A stretch of DNA of 64,000 bases from Actinoplanes subtropicus (GCF_000721705.1 NZ_JOJL01000017.1:62001-126000); one strand, 5' to 3'; positions 24,980-32,946 are shown, counted from the stretch's first letter. Translations and numbers: made by a program. The notes: generated by a model from the letters alone, not told the origin.

Positions 24980-25606
24980 TCAACCGGCGGCGCGCGATGG
25001 CGTGGAGGTGAGCGTGTCCCACGCGGCCATCGCGCAGGTGATCACCGTCTCCAGGTCGGTGCGGGTGGCGCCGTCGCGAGCCTGGATGGACAGGCCCTGC
25101 ACCACGGTGGCGTAGTAGCGGGCGAGGGCGTCCAGACCGTCAGGCGTCGCGGTCAGGTCGCCGTCAGCGACGCCGCGGACGAGCCGGTCCCTGATCGCGG
25201 CGTACTGGCCGCGCCGGCCATCGGCCAGAAACTCGCGCACCGCGTGGTTCTCCACCGCGCCGGTCGGGGCGGCCAGCACGAGCATGCAGTAGTGCGGCGT
25301 GTCCGGGCCGGTGATCCGGTCGGCGGTCGCGCGCAGCATGGCCTGCACCGCGGCGCGGGTGGACGGCTCTTCGCGCAGCGCCCGCCGGGGCGGCTCGCCC
25401 TCGGTCGCGCCGTAGAGCGCCATCACCTTGCGGAACAGGTCCTCCTTGCTGCCGAAGCAGGCGTAGATGCTGGCCGACGCGATGCCCATGGCCTGAGCCA
25501 GGTCGGCCAGCGAGGTCCCCTCGTAGCCCCGCTCCCAGAACAGGTCCAGCGCCTGGCGCAGGGCGGCATCCGGGTCGAAGGTACGCGGCCGGCCGCGACT
25601 AGCCAT
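24980..25606 (-). CDS. TetR-family transcriptional regulator
   Basis: 208 residues from ATG 25606, with GGAGG seven bases upstream. DNA-binding part: FDPDAALRQALDLFWERGYE, LADLAQAMGIASASIYACFG, SKEDLFRKVMALYG. The ligand domain contains TPHYCMLVLAAPTGAVENHA and LARYYATVVQGLSIQARDGA, close to the AcrR-like group that often controls adjacent SDR or oxidoreductase genes. Two direct copies of a GTTTGT-N4-CGATC word lie in the gap before the divergent SDR gene and are likely its binding sites. Confidence 0.87.
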   Translation of the reverse strand: MASRGRPRTFDPDAALRQALDLFWERGYEGTSLADLAQAMGIASASIYACFGSKEDLFRKVMALYGATEGEPPRRALREEPSTRAAVQAMLRATADRITGPDTPHYCMLVLAAPTGAVENHAVREFLADGRRGQYAAIRDRLVRGVADGDLTATPDGLDALARYYATVVQGLSIQARDGATRTDLETVITCAMAAWDTLTSTPSRAAG

Positions 25607-25626
25607 CGGATGCCTCCCCGGCACTT

Positions 25627-25695
25627 GTTTGTCGTTCGATCAACTTTATCTTGACCCGCCTCCGGCGCCGTGCGAGTGTTTGTTGGTCGATCGCC
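25627..25695. promoter_or_regulatory. Two direct operator-like copies between TetR and SDR genes
   Basis: GTTTGTCGTTCGATCAAC (25627-25644) and GTTTGTTGGTCGATCGCC (25678-25695) share 13 of 18 positions. The second is also part of an inverted repeat, TGTTTG-N12-CAAACA. They sit between the divergent starts at 25606 and about 25732, the expected place for binding by the TetR protein at 24980. Confidence 0.55.
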
Positions 25696-25731
25696 AAACA
25701 ATAGCCGCTGCCGCGTGGAGGAACACCGCAC

Positions 25732-26448
25732 ATCACAATCGCCGACAAGACGATCCTGGTGACCGGCGCCAACCGCGGCCTCGGCCGGGCGTTGGTCGCC
25801 GAGGCCCTCGCCCGCAACGCCCGGCGGGTGTACGCCGGCACCCGCCGGCCACTGGCCCACCCCGACCCGCGGGTCACCTCCCTGGTCCTGGACGTCACCG
25901 ACCCGGAACAGGTTCAGGCCGCCGCACGCGAGGCCGGGGACCTGGACCTGCTGATCAACAACGCCGGCATCCTGATCAGGGACGACCTGAGCGACCCGGC
26001 CGCGATCGACCGCCACCTCGCCGTCAACCTCTACGCCACCTACGCGATGACCCAGGCGTTCCTGCCGGCGCTGTCCCGCTCCCGTGGGGCCGTCGTCAAC
26101 ATCCTGTCGAGAAACGCGCTCGCCCCGATCCCGGTCATGCCGGCGTACTCGATCTCAAAGGCGGCCGCGTTCTCCCTGACCCAGGCGCTACGTGCCCTGC
26201 TCGCCGAGCAGGGGGTGCGGGTGCACGCGGTCCTGCCCGGCCCGATCGACACCGACATGCTCGACGGCGTCGACATCCCCAAGGCGTCCCCGCAGCAGGT
26301 CGCCCGCGCCGTCCTCGACGCCATAGACAACGGGGAGGACGACATCTTCCCCGATCCCGCGTCCGCGTTCATCGCCGACAGTTGGCACGACGGACTGACC
26401 AAGACACTGGAACTGCAGATGGCCCGGGCGGCATCCGCTGCGCGGTAG
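25732..26448 (+). CDS. SDR-family oxidoreductase with apparent ATC start
   Basis: About 238 residues. Cofactor motif VTGANRGLGRALVAEALARN, INNAG, catalytic Ser in ILSRNALAP, and YSISKAAAFSLTQALRALLA with the Tyr-Lys pair. The first canonical start codon is GTG 25759, but it falls inside the first beta strand (TILVTG). The ribosome binding site GGAGG (25717-25721) and the expected N-terminus TIADKTILVTG instead point to 25732, where the codon is ATC. Either an ATG mutated or was misread, or a rare start is used. It is divergent from the TetR gene and lies upstream of a quinone oxidoreductase gene; the three form a typical regulator-enzyme set. Confidence 0.75.
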   Translation: MTIADKTILVTGANRGLGRALVAEALARNARRVYAGTRRPLAHPDPRVTSLVLDVTDPEQVQAAAREAGDLDLLINNAGILIRDDLSDPAAIDRHLAVNLYATYAMTQAFLPALSRSRGAVVNILSRNALAPIPVMPAYSISKAAAFSLTQALRALLAEQGVRVHAVLPGPIDTDMLDGVDIPKASPQQVARAVLDAIDNGEDDIFPDPASAFIADSWHDGLTKTLELQMARAASAAR

Positions 26449-26465
26449 AAAGGAACCCGACCACA

Positions 26466-27464
26466 ATGAGCACCCCCGCCACCATGCGCGCCCTGCAGCA
26501 GACCTCGCTGAACGGCCCGCAGGACCTGTGCCCGATCACCGACGCGCCGGTACCTCGCCCGGGGCCCGGCGAGGTCCTGATCCGGGTCACCGCGGCCGGC
26601 GTCAACTACGTCGACATCTCCCAGACCCGCGGCACCTTCGCCGGCGGCCCGCAACCGCCGTACCTGGCCGGCATCGAGGCAGCCGGTGAGATCACCGCCG
26701 TGGGCGAAGGGGTGACCGGCCTCGCGCCCGGCGCCCACGTCATCGGCGTCAGCATCACCGGCGGCGCCTTCGCCGAGCACATGCTCCTGCCCGCCGTCGC
26801 CGCGGTCCCGGCCCCGGCCGGTTGGACCGACCAGCAGGCGCTCGGCTTGGTCGTGAACTGGCCGACCGCGCTCGCCGCGCTCAAGCCGCTCGGCGGCATC
26901 ACCGCCGGGCAGACCGTGCTGATCCACGCCGCGGCCGGCGGAACCGGCCAGGCCGCAGTGAAGATCGCCAAACACTACGGCGCCACGGTGATCGCCGCCG
27001 CGTCGCCGGGCAAGCACAAGGCGGTACGCGCGCTGGGCGCCGACCACATCATCGACTCCCACGCGGCCGACCTCGCCGCCGAAGTGCTGCGGCTCACTGA
27101 AGGCGCCGGCGCCGACCTGGTGCTGGAGTCCGTCGGCGGCGCCACCCTCGGCGCCAGCCTGGCCGCCGCCAAAAGGGTCACCGGCCGAGTCGTCGTCTAC
27201 GGCCTGGCCGCCGGCCAAGCGCCGATCACCAATTGGGATCTGGTCTACCGGCATCAGGTCCACCTCATCGGGCTGAACATCGGCATCCTCGCCCAGGCGG
27301 CACCGCAAACCTTCGGCGAGCTCATGGGCGAGCTGTTCGGACTCCTCGCGGCCGGCGTGCTCACCCCCGGCAACCCGACCACCTATGAGCTGGCCGACGG
27401 GCCGAAGGCCCTCGCCCAGTTGGAAGCCCGCGCGACGGTCGGCAAGCTGGCCCTGCTGCCCTGA
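26466..27464 (+). CDS. Zinc-type (MDR) quinone oxidoreductase-like protein
   Basis: 332 residues from ATG 26466. It has the medium-chain dehydrogenase fold of the QOR group: N-terminal GroES-like part (GEVLIRVTAAGVNYVDISQT, PPYLAGIEAAGEITAVGEGV) and a Rossmann part (AGQTVLIHAAAGGTGQAAVK, GATVIAAASPGKHKAVRALG). No structural zinc cysteines are present, as expected for NADPH:quinone reductases. It probably reduces quinones or enones with NADPH in the cytoplasm. It starts 17 bp after the SDR stop, so both are one operon under the TetR at 24980. Confidence 0.87.
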   Translation: MSTPATMRALQQTSLNGPQDLCPITDAPVPRPGPGEVLIRVTAAGVNYVDISQTRGTFAGGPQPPYLAGIEAAGEITAVGEGVTGLAPGAHVIGVSITGGAFAEHMLLPAVAAVPAPAGWTDQQALGLVVNWPTALAALKPLGGITAGQTVLIHAAAGGTGQAAVKIAKHYGATVIAAASPGKHKAVRALGADHIIDSHAADLAAEVLRLTEGAGADLVLESVGGATLGASLAAAKRVTGRVVVYGLAAGQAPITNWDLVYRHQVHLIGLNIGILAQAAPQTFGELMGELFGLLAAGVLTPGNPTTYELADGPKALAQLEARATVGKLALLP

Positions 27465-27474
27465 AACCAGTAGG

Positions 27475-27801
27475 TCACTTCGGGACGAGCGTGGCGACGA
27501 ACGCTTCGGCCTCGGCCAGCCACCGGTCGAGGTGCTCGTCGTCGAGGTGCTCCCCGGCGACGAGCACCCAGCCGCGCATCGGCCGGCCGGTGATGTCGAA
27601 CGGCCGCACACCCGGCCGGTCCAACGCCGCCGGGGTCGCTTCCGGGGCGATGCGCACGATCAGATCATCCCCGTGGACGCCGACGGTCATGTTGCCGTAG
27701 GTCAGAAACGCCAGGCCGCCGAACATCTTCTTCTCGGTCACCCCGGCCCGGCCGCGCAACCGCTCCCGCAGCCGCTCGGCCAGCACGTCGTCGTACGCCA
27801 C
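27475..27801 (-). CDS. TfoX N-terminal domain (YjbR-like) protein
   Basis: 108 residues starting MAYDDVLAERLRERLRGRAG. The TfoX/YjbR signature is VTEKKMFGGLAFLTYGNMTV followed by GDDLIVRIAPEATPAALDRP and DITGRPMRGWVLVAGEHLDD. Proteins of this size are the stand-alone TfoX N-terminal domain, of unknown function in actinomycetes (the name comes from a competence activator in gamma-proteobacteria). It is convergent with the quinone reductase gene (10 bp between stops) and has no obvious partner. Confidence 0.8.
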   Translation of the reverse strand: MAYDDVLAERLRERLRGRAGVTEKKMFGGLAFLTYGNMTVGVHGDDLIVRIAPEATPAALDRPGVRPFDITGRPMRGWVLVAGEHLDDEHLDRWLAEAEAFVATLVPK

Positions 27802-27987
27802 GATCGTCTCCCTCCAGCCCCCCGATCGTCGGCCACCCAGGACAGGCTGCCACGATGCCGCGGCGGGGTGCCCGCGGCTGGGCCGCGATGGCGGCAGAAT
27901 TCTTGCGCGGGGATGTCGGGATCCGGGCCGTCCGCTCCGACAGTGAGCCGGCGCCCCGAACCGGGCGCCGGACGGAGGGAGACCGCA

Positions 27988-28350
27988 GTGAAGTACATGA
28001 TCATGATGTTCGGTGGGCTCGGCGCGTCACTGGCCGACCGGAGCCCGGAGTGGATCACCGAGATGCAGACCACGATGATGCGGATGGACCGCGAACTGCG
28101 CGAGTCCGGCGAGGTCGTGGACAGCCGCCACCTGACCGACCCGACCCAGGCCACCACCGTACGGTTCACCGACGGCACCCCGACCCCGACGGACGGCCCA
28201 TTCGCCGAGATCAAGGAGTCCCTCGCCGGATACTGGATCATCGAAGCCGGCCACGACCGGGCCGTCGAGATCGCCTCGCAGGTCGTCGCGGTCACCCAGT
28301 ACCCGATGGAGGTACGGCGCGTCATGGACGAGCCGCCCCAGCAGATGTGA
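27988..28350 (+). CDS. YCII/DGPF-domain protein paired with ECF42 sigma factor
   Basis: 120 residues from GTG 27988, with GGAGGG eight bases upstream. Sequence KYMIMMFGGLGASLADRSPE, then MRMDRELRESGEVVDSRHLT and TPTPTDGPFAEIKESLAGYW contains the DGPF motif that names this YCII-related family. It ends with EIASQVVAVTQYPMEVRRVM. DGPF proteins are regularly encoded next to ECF42 sigma factors and are part of their regulon. Here the sigma factor gene starts 10 bp downstream, so the two are co-transcribed. The biochemical role is unknown. Confidence 0.85.
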   Translation: MKYMIMMFGGLGASLADRSPEWITEMQTTMMRMDRELRESGEVVDSRHLTDPTQATTVRFTDGTPTPTDGPFAEIKESLAGYWIIEAGHDRAVEIASQVVAVTQYPMEVRRVMDEPPQQM

Positions 28351-28360
28351 GCTACCGATC

Positions 28361-29575
28361 ATGGCCGATCCGTTCGAGGACCTGCTGCGCGACCTGACGC
28401 CGCAGGTCCTCGGCGCGCTCGTCCGCCGGCACGGCCAGTTCGACGCCTGCGAGGATGCCGTCCAAGAGGCCATGCTCGCCGCCACCCGGCAATGGCCCGG
28501 CGACGGCATCCCGGACCACCCCCGCGGCTGGCTCACCACCGTCGCCACCCGCACCCTGATCGACCGCTGGCGCACCGACAGCGCCCGGCGCCGCCGCGAA
28601 GCCGCCGCCGCGCTCGACCCGACCAACCAGCCACCGCCGGCCGGCGACGACACCCTCGCCCTGCTGTTGCTGTGCTGCCATCCCGCCCTGTCTCCACCGT
28701 CCCAGCTCGCCCTGACCCTGCGCGCGGTCGGCGGGCTAAGCACCGCGCAGATCGCCGCGGCGTTCCTGGTACCGCAAACCACCATGGAACGGCGGATCAG
28801 CCGCGCCAAGCAACGCATCCGCGACGCCGGTGCCCGGTTCGAGCTACCCGCGCCCGCCGACCGCGCCGGCCGGCTCACCGTCGTCCTGCACGTGCTGTAC
28901 CTGATCTTCACCGAGGGCCACACCGCCACCTCCGGGCCCGAACTGACCCGGGTCGACCTGACCGCCGAAGCCATCCGGCTCGCCCGCCTGCTGCACCGGC
29001 TGCAACCCGGCCAGGCCGAGGTCGCCGGCCTGCTCGCGCTGATGCTGCTCACCGATGCCCGCCGCGCCGCACGAACCGACGTCGACGGCTCGCTGGTGCC
29101 CCTCGCCGAGCAACGCCGGGACCGGTGGGACACATCGGCGATCGCCGAGGGACAAGCCCTGCTCACCCGCACGCTGGGCACCGGCCCGGTCGGCCCGTAC
29201 CAGATCCAGGCCGCCATCGCCGCCCTACACGACGAGGCTCCGACCGCCGCCGACACCGACTGGCCGCAAATCCTCGCCCTCTACGACGTCCTCACCCAGG
29301 TCAACCCCGGACCAGTCGTCACCCTCAGCCGCGCCGTCGCTCTCGCCATGGTCCACGGACCCACCGCCGGCCTCGCGGTGCTCGGCACCCTCGACGCCGA
29401 CGACCGGCTCGCCCACCACCACCGCCTCGAAGCCGTCCGTGCCCACCTGCTCGAACAAGCCGGCGACCACGACGCCGCCCGCGCCTGCTACCTACGCGCC
29501 GCCCGGATGACCGCGAGCTTGCCCGAACAGCACTACCTCACCCGACGCGCCGCCGAACTCCGCGACCGCGGTTGA
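28361..29575 (+). CDS. ECF42-type RNA polymerase sigma factor with C-terminal TPR-like extension
   Basis: 404 residues, about twice a normal ECF sigma. Region 2: GALVRRHGQFDACEDAVQEA and MLAATRQWPGDGIPDHPRGW. Region 4: LALTLRAVGGLSTAQIAAAF and LVPQTTMERRISRAKQRIRD. After residue 170 comes the long extension typical of ECF42 (LHVLYLIFTEGHTATSGPEL, GLLALMLLTDARRAARTDVD, GPYQIQAAIAALHDEAPTAA, DWPQILALYDVLTQVNPGPV), a helical TPR-like part that replaces an anti-sigma factor in controlling activity. It should direct transcription of DGPF genes, including the one immediately upstream. Confidence 0.9.
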   Translation: MADPFEDLLRDLTPQVLGALVRRHGQFDACEDAVQEAMLAATRQWPGDGIPDHPRGWLTTVATRTLIDRWRTDSARRRREAAAALDPTNQPPPAGDDTLALLLLCCHPALSPPSQLALTLRAVGGLSTAQIAAAFLVPQTTMERRISRAKQRIRDAGARFELPAPADRAGRLTVVLHVLYLIFTEGHTATSGPELTRVDLTAEAIRLARLLHRLQPGQAEVAGLLALMLLTDARRAARTDVDGSLVPLAEQRRDRWDTSAIAEGQALLTRTLGTGPVGPYQIQAAIAALHDEAPTAADTDWPQILALYDVLTQVNPGPVVTLSRAVALAMVHGPTAGLAVLGTLDADDRLAHHHRLEAVRAHLLEQAGDHDAARACYLRAARMTASLPEQHYLTRRAAELRDRG

Positions 29576-29689
29576 GGCGCTGAGATGGCCTACCCTCGCC
29601 CGACAGCCTAGATACCTGTGAACCACTGCCGTCATGCCCTCCGGACGCGACGAATCCGGCGCGGGCATAGGAGGTGGCGGTGCGTTTGA

Positions 29690-29959
29690 GATCGGCGCTG
29701 GGCAGGGTCGGGAGCGCGGCCTTCGCGGTGTGTGGTGCCTGGGCCTGGTTGGTGAAGCGGGACAGCAGCGCCCGGACCCGGATCTGGCGCAATGCGGACA
29801 GTAGGCCCGCGCGGCGGGCGGCCCAGAGGGCGCAGCCGGCGCAGATGAAGACGCCGGGGGGACGCCAAGCTCGGCGACCTGGTTGGCCGGTCACTGCCTG
29901 CCGCAGCAGCCGCACCGGCGTAGCTCAGTCTCGGGGACGGTTGCGGCGGGACGTGTCAT
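29690..29959 (-). pseudogene. Small ClpX-type C4 zinc-finger protein, decayed
   Basis: ATG 29959 overlaps the preceding gene's stop (ATGA) and has GAGAGGTGG upstream. It reads TVPETELRRCGCCGRQ, then a TGA; the continuation ANQVAELGVPP remains in frame, and a further one-base shift gives GVFICAGCALWAARRAGLLS and LRQIRVRALLSRF. CxxC ... PPGVFICxxC is the C4 zinc finger of ClpX-like proteins, found alone in some small actinomycete proteins. A stop and a frame break mean it is not made intact unless the sequence contains errors. The ATGA link shows it was the second gene of a pair with the thioredoxin-like gene. Confidence 0.5.
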
Positions 29960-30280
29960 AACCACCTCTCGGTGAGGGCGACGACCAGGGCGCTCACCTC
30001 GGGCACGCCGGCAAGCCCGGCCGGCGTGGAGTAGACCCGGCAGGCCAGTGCGCCGGCGGGCGTCGCCGTGTCAAACAAGTCGACACCATCGACGGCGAAG
30101 GTAGGCAATGAAGGTAGGCAATCCGGCGAAGCCGAGCGCGGCCGCGTCGGCATCGGTCGCCCCCGCGACGAAGCGAATCGGAACGTCGGCGTACCCGATC
30201 TCGTCCAGCGGCTGCCGTAGCCGTTCCCCAGGCGTCCGCCAGTTCGGGCAGCCAGCGAAGTACCACCCCGTCACCGGCAC
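29956..30280 (-). pseudogene. Thioredoxin-fold (alkylmercury lyase-like) protein disrupted by 13-bp duplication
   Basis: From GTG 30280 the frame reads VTGWYFAGCPNWRTPGERLR, then DEIGYADVPIRFVAGATDAD and AAALGFAGLPTF, a thioredoxin-like family with a single Cys in the active-site loop. After GLPTF the frame is lost. In the next frame AVDGVDLFDTATPAGALACR and VYSTPAGLAGVPEVSALVVA complete the protein to TGA at 29958-29956. The switch occurs exactly at a 13-bp tandem duplication (30097-30122). Removing one unit restores a continuous protein of about 105 residues. The gene was therefore intact until recently. Function unknown; related proteins are linked to thiol or metal stress. Confidence 0.65.
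30097..30122. repeat. 13-bp tandem duplication GAAGGTAGGCAAT x2
   Basis: Units at 30097-30109 and 30110-30122 are identical. As 13 is not a multiple of three, the second unit shifts the frame of the thioredoxin-like gene. Slippage during replication is the likely origin. Confidence 0.9.
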
Positions 30281-30830
30281 AAAGCCATCCTGCTCCGCGC
30301 TAACGCCTACCGGCAGCACCCGTGATCCGCAGGACGTCGGACAGCTCAGACCCGAGCGCCCACTCGACCGATGCAACAAGCGGGCATAACGGATATAACG
30401 AGCTTGCCGAGGTGGCGACCCAGGAGTGGGAAAGGCTCGGCTGTTCGCCGACAGAATTACGACCCCATCGGGCGGGTGTCCCGACCAGAGATCAGGACAC
30501 GCCGCAAGCTAGGTCAGCCGGAAGATCGCCTCGACAAGCAGTCGCCGACCGATCACGCTGCGATCTGCAGATCAACGGTGTGCCCCCGGCACGATCGAAC
30601 CTGCGCCATCAGTCTGCCTCACTGAAGATGCCGGTTGGGCCGCCGAGGTCCTGCCGTGCCCGGGTGTTCATCCTGGTCTGGTAGGACCCCTGTGAGCTGG
30701 TAGTGAACGGCATGCATCGCCGACTCGCGTGTTGCGGTGGTGCTCTACGGGACCCGATCTGCCCCCTGTGTCGATGCTCGTTTCCCATCAAGTTCCCCAA
30801 CAACTGCGACGCGGGGGCTGGGCAAAATTT

Positions 30831-30890
30831 CGGTTGATCGAGCTATTTAGCTGCATAAACGTAGAGCAGGGGACGAGAGTCGAACTCGGG
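30831..30890. repeat. Diverged copy of the tRNA-Gly attachment region
   Basis: About 58 bases align with 31117-31175 with roughly 11 changes, mostly transitions: both begin TCGGTTGATC, share TAGCTGCATAAA, and go on into a T-arm-like ...TCGAAC... segment. In this copy the acceptor end has decayed (no CCA). Probably an older att copy. Confidence 0.5.
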
Positions 30891-31146
30891 TAATCAGTGG
30901 GAAGACTGACGAAGCCGAAACCCGCGACATAGGCTCAGTCGGCGTCGGGCCGGCGGGTGCGAGGTCGTGACCTGGGGCTCAGCGGTGGGACAGCGCTAGA
31001 TGGCACCCTGCTGACGCGGCGTCAAACGGACTCTGACCGCCCTGGCGTTGATGCCTGTCGCCGATGAGATCCCCAACAATCTCGGAAGTCCATCGACAGA
31101 CATCGAACCGAATCTCGGTTGATCAAGCTGTCTAGCTGCATAAATG

Positions 31147-31189
31147 TGGAGCGGGTGACGGGAATCGAACCCGCATGTTCAGCTTGGGA
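31147..31189 (-). tRNA. 3' half of tRNA-Gly(CCC), probable att site
   Basis: On the minus strand this reads TTCCCAAGCTG (anticodon CCC and 3' anticodon stem), then the T arm GCGGGTTCGATTCCCGT and the acceptor strand CACCCGCTCCA with CCA encoded. The 5' half (acceptor GCGGGTG, D arm, 5' anticodon stem) is absent; upstream sequence is unrelated. A tRNA 3' half of about 43 bp is exactly what is left at one end of an integrated element that uses a tRNA gene as attB. It is not a functional tRNA gene. Confidence 0.65.
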
Positions 31190-31590
31190 AAACCGCCTAG
31201 ATCATGCGGCTTGGTCGGTGCTCGTCCCGGAAAAACGGCTCTGACGTGCGGCTACGTTGCAGCGTCATCCGGGCTGGTCCGGGTTCAGACGGGTAGGTTC
31301 GGCGTCGTTCCCCAACAAGATCCCCAACAAATCCTGGCGGGGAACGGCGCCGGTTCGGGGCCTCCACATCGGAGGTTGACGTTGTACTTCACCACCACAC
31401 ACCCCTTTCCACGTCCGAAGTCCGGCCTCGCGGTCGGCCACTCTGGTAACACCGGACGGCCGCATCTCCGCGCTGCGAGCATCGCACCCGAGCGTTACCA
31501 GACCGCTGCCAAGCCTACGGCGGGATCAACAGCAGCACAGCGCCGGCGGCCTCCGGCCGTCCGCCAGGTCGAGCCTGTGGCCGGTGCCCG

Positions 31591-32901
31591 ATGAACATGT
31601 CCGCGATGTTCACAGCGATGCTCGGGCGGGTGCCGGCCGGCGTCTGGATGCTGCTCGCGGTGGCCAATCTGGTCGCTACCGTGCTGATGTGGTCGGCGGC
31701 GCGGCGGCGGATGCGCCGGGCTGGTGAACGCGTTGCCGACCCGCAGTTGGTTGCCGGTGGTACAGCTCGGACTCGGGACACCGCGTTGACGGTGGCCTCC
31801 ATGATTCCCGCGGCGTTGTTCTGGGCGATGGTGCTGGCCGGCTCGCTGCACGGTCTGGTCGCCTTTGGCCGCAGCGTGCTGGGCTGGCACGCCGGCTGGG
31901 AGTACCTGGTCCCCGGGACGCTTGACGGGGTCAGCGTGACGTTCGCGTTCCTGGCGTTCCGCGCGGTCCGTATGAAGAAGGCCCCGGACCGCTGCTACCG
32001 GGTCGTGTGGGGCGCCGCGATCGCCTCGGCGACGGTGAATTTCGCGTACGAGTACACCCACAGCGGCCACAACGTCATTGCGGGCGGCTACCTGGCGCTG
32101 TTGAGCTTGTTCGGCATGGTGATGCTGCACGAGTTCTTGGACCAGTTCGAACAGGGCGCCGCGTACGTCAAGCGCGGCAACCCGAAGTTCGGGGCGCGCT
32201 GGATCACCTGGCCAACCAACACGTTCTGCGCCGCGGTTGCCTGGCGGAACTACCCGCCTGCCGAGGGCACCTCGGCGACGATCCTGAATGCGATCGCTAA
32301 CCTCGATCGAGTCCGGGCCGTTAAGCGGGCCGCCCGCGATGCGAAGATCGTCGCCCGCCATCAGCAGGCTTTGGCAGCGGCGCGGCGGCGGGAGGAGTTG
32401 CAGGCGGCGATGGCCGGGGCGGGGCTGCCTGGTGGCGGCGATGCCGGTGGCGAGGACGTAGCCGGCGCGGTCGGTGTCCCGGGATCGCTGCCGAGCGCCC
32501 CGGCCGTGCCGGTCGAGGTGCCGCGGGAGGTTCCGACGCCCGCCGCTGCGATCCCGCCCGCCACGCCCGCGCTGCCGGCGCCAAGCAGCCAGGACATCGA
32601 TGATGCACGGGTCACCGGGATGAGGGTGCCGGCGACGGCGGTAACGGTCACGCAATGGGCGAGCCTGTGGGTCAGGATGTGTGCTGACGCAGAGTCCGTC
32701 CTGGGCCCGCTCAACGACGATGATGCCCGTGCTCGGTACGGCCTGACCGCGAAGCAGTTGCGCAACGTCCGCCACGCCGCAACCTCTGGCGCGCTGCGGC
32801 AGAAGGCGATCACGCTGGGGGTGGAGCTGCCGCCGGGGTATGTCGACAACCCGGCGGGCGACCGCGTCGATGGCCATGACATGGCCGGTGCAGCGGCATA
32901 G
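31591..32901 (+). CDS. DUF2637 membrane protein of an actinomycete integrative element
   Basis: 436 residues from ATG 31591. The N-terminal half has about five membrane helices (VPAGVWMLLAVANLVATVLM, ALTVASMIPAALFWAMVLAG, YLVPGTLDGVSVTFAFLAFR, VVWGAAIASATVNFAYEYTH, GGYLALLSLFGMVMLHEFLD), matching DUF2637, a family common on conjugative plasmids and integrative elements of actinomycetes. A coiled region (RHQQALAAARRREELQAAMA), a Pro/Ala linker and a C-terminal helical domain (VTQWASLWVRMCADAESVLG, YGLTAKQLRNVRHAATSGAL) follow. It lies beside the tRNA-derived att remnant and ends in a strong terminator. No replication, transfer or integrase gene is left nearby, so it is an orphan of a decayed element. 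Confidence 0.8.
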   Translation: MNMSAMFTAMLGRVPAGVWMLLAVANLVATVLMWSAARRRMRRAGERVADPQLVAGGTARTRDTALTVASMIPAALFWAMVLAGSLHGLVAFGRSVLGWHAGWEYLVPGTLDGVSVTFAFLAFRAVRMKKAPDRCYRVVWGAAIASATVNFAYEYTHSGHNVIAGGYLALLSLFGMVMLHEFLDQFEQGAAYVKRGNPKFGARWITWPTNTFCAAVAWRNYPPAEGTSATILNAIANLDRVRAVKRAARDAKIVARHQQALAAARRREELQAAMAGAGLPGGGDAGGEDVAGAVGVPGSLPSAPAVPVEVPREVPTPAAAIPPATPALPAPSSQDIDDARVTGMRVPATAVTVTQWASLWVRMCADAESVLGPLNDDDARARYGLTAKQLRNVRHAATSGALRQKAITLGVELPPGYVDNPAGDRVDGHDMAGAAA

Positions 32902-32915
32902 CGGTGCAACGTTCG

Positions 32916-32946
32916 GCGGGGCAGGAAGCTTGGCTTCCTGCCCCGC
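32916..32946 (+). terminator. Strong hairpin after the DUF2637 gene
   Basis: GCGGGGCAGGAAGC-TTG-GCTTCCTGCCCCGC: perfect 14-bp stem with a 3-base loop, 14 bases after the stop at 32901. There is no long T-run, as is common in GC-rich actinomycetes. Confidence 0.85.

Larger units (their letters stand above)
30281..31590. other. 1.3-kb gene-free region with attachment-site-like repeats
   Basis: No supportable protein gene. AT content is higher than in flanking DNA. It contains two related att-like segments (30831-30890 and 31117-31189). Words containing CCCCAACAA lie near 30792, 31072, 31310 and 31322; read on the minus strand they give short LLG-x-L-x-GN endings (for example QDLLGILLGNDAEP, stop at 31265), such as close some actinomycete integrase genes. 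These look like scars of tandemly integrated elements, but the integrase identity is a guess. Confidence 0.45.

Noticed and set aside
28492..29583. 363-codon plus-strand frame over the ECF42 gene
   Set aside because: Arg/Pro-rich shadow in another frame of a gene with clear sigma-factor domains.
30322..30684. Plus-strand frame in the gene-free region
   Set aside because: No start context or similarity; codon pattern does not resemble neighbouring genes.
31117..31195. Complete tRNA gene
   Set aside because: Only the 3' half (from the anticodon) is present; no D arm or 5' acceptor strand can be found, so it is scored as an att remnant.
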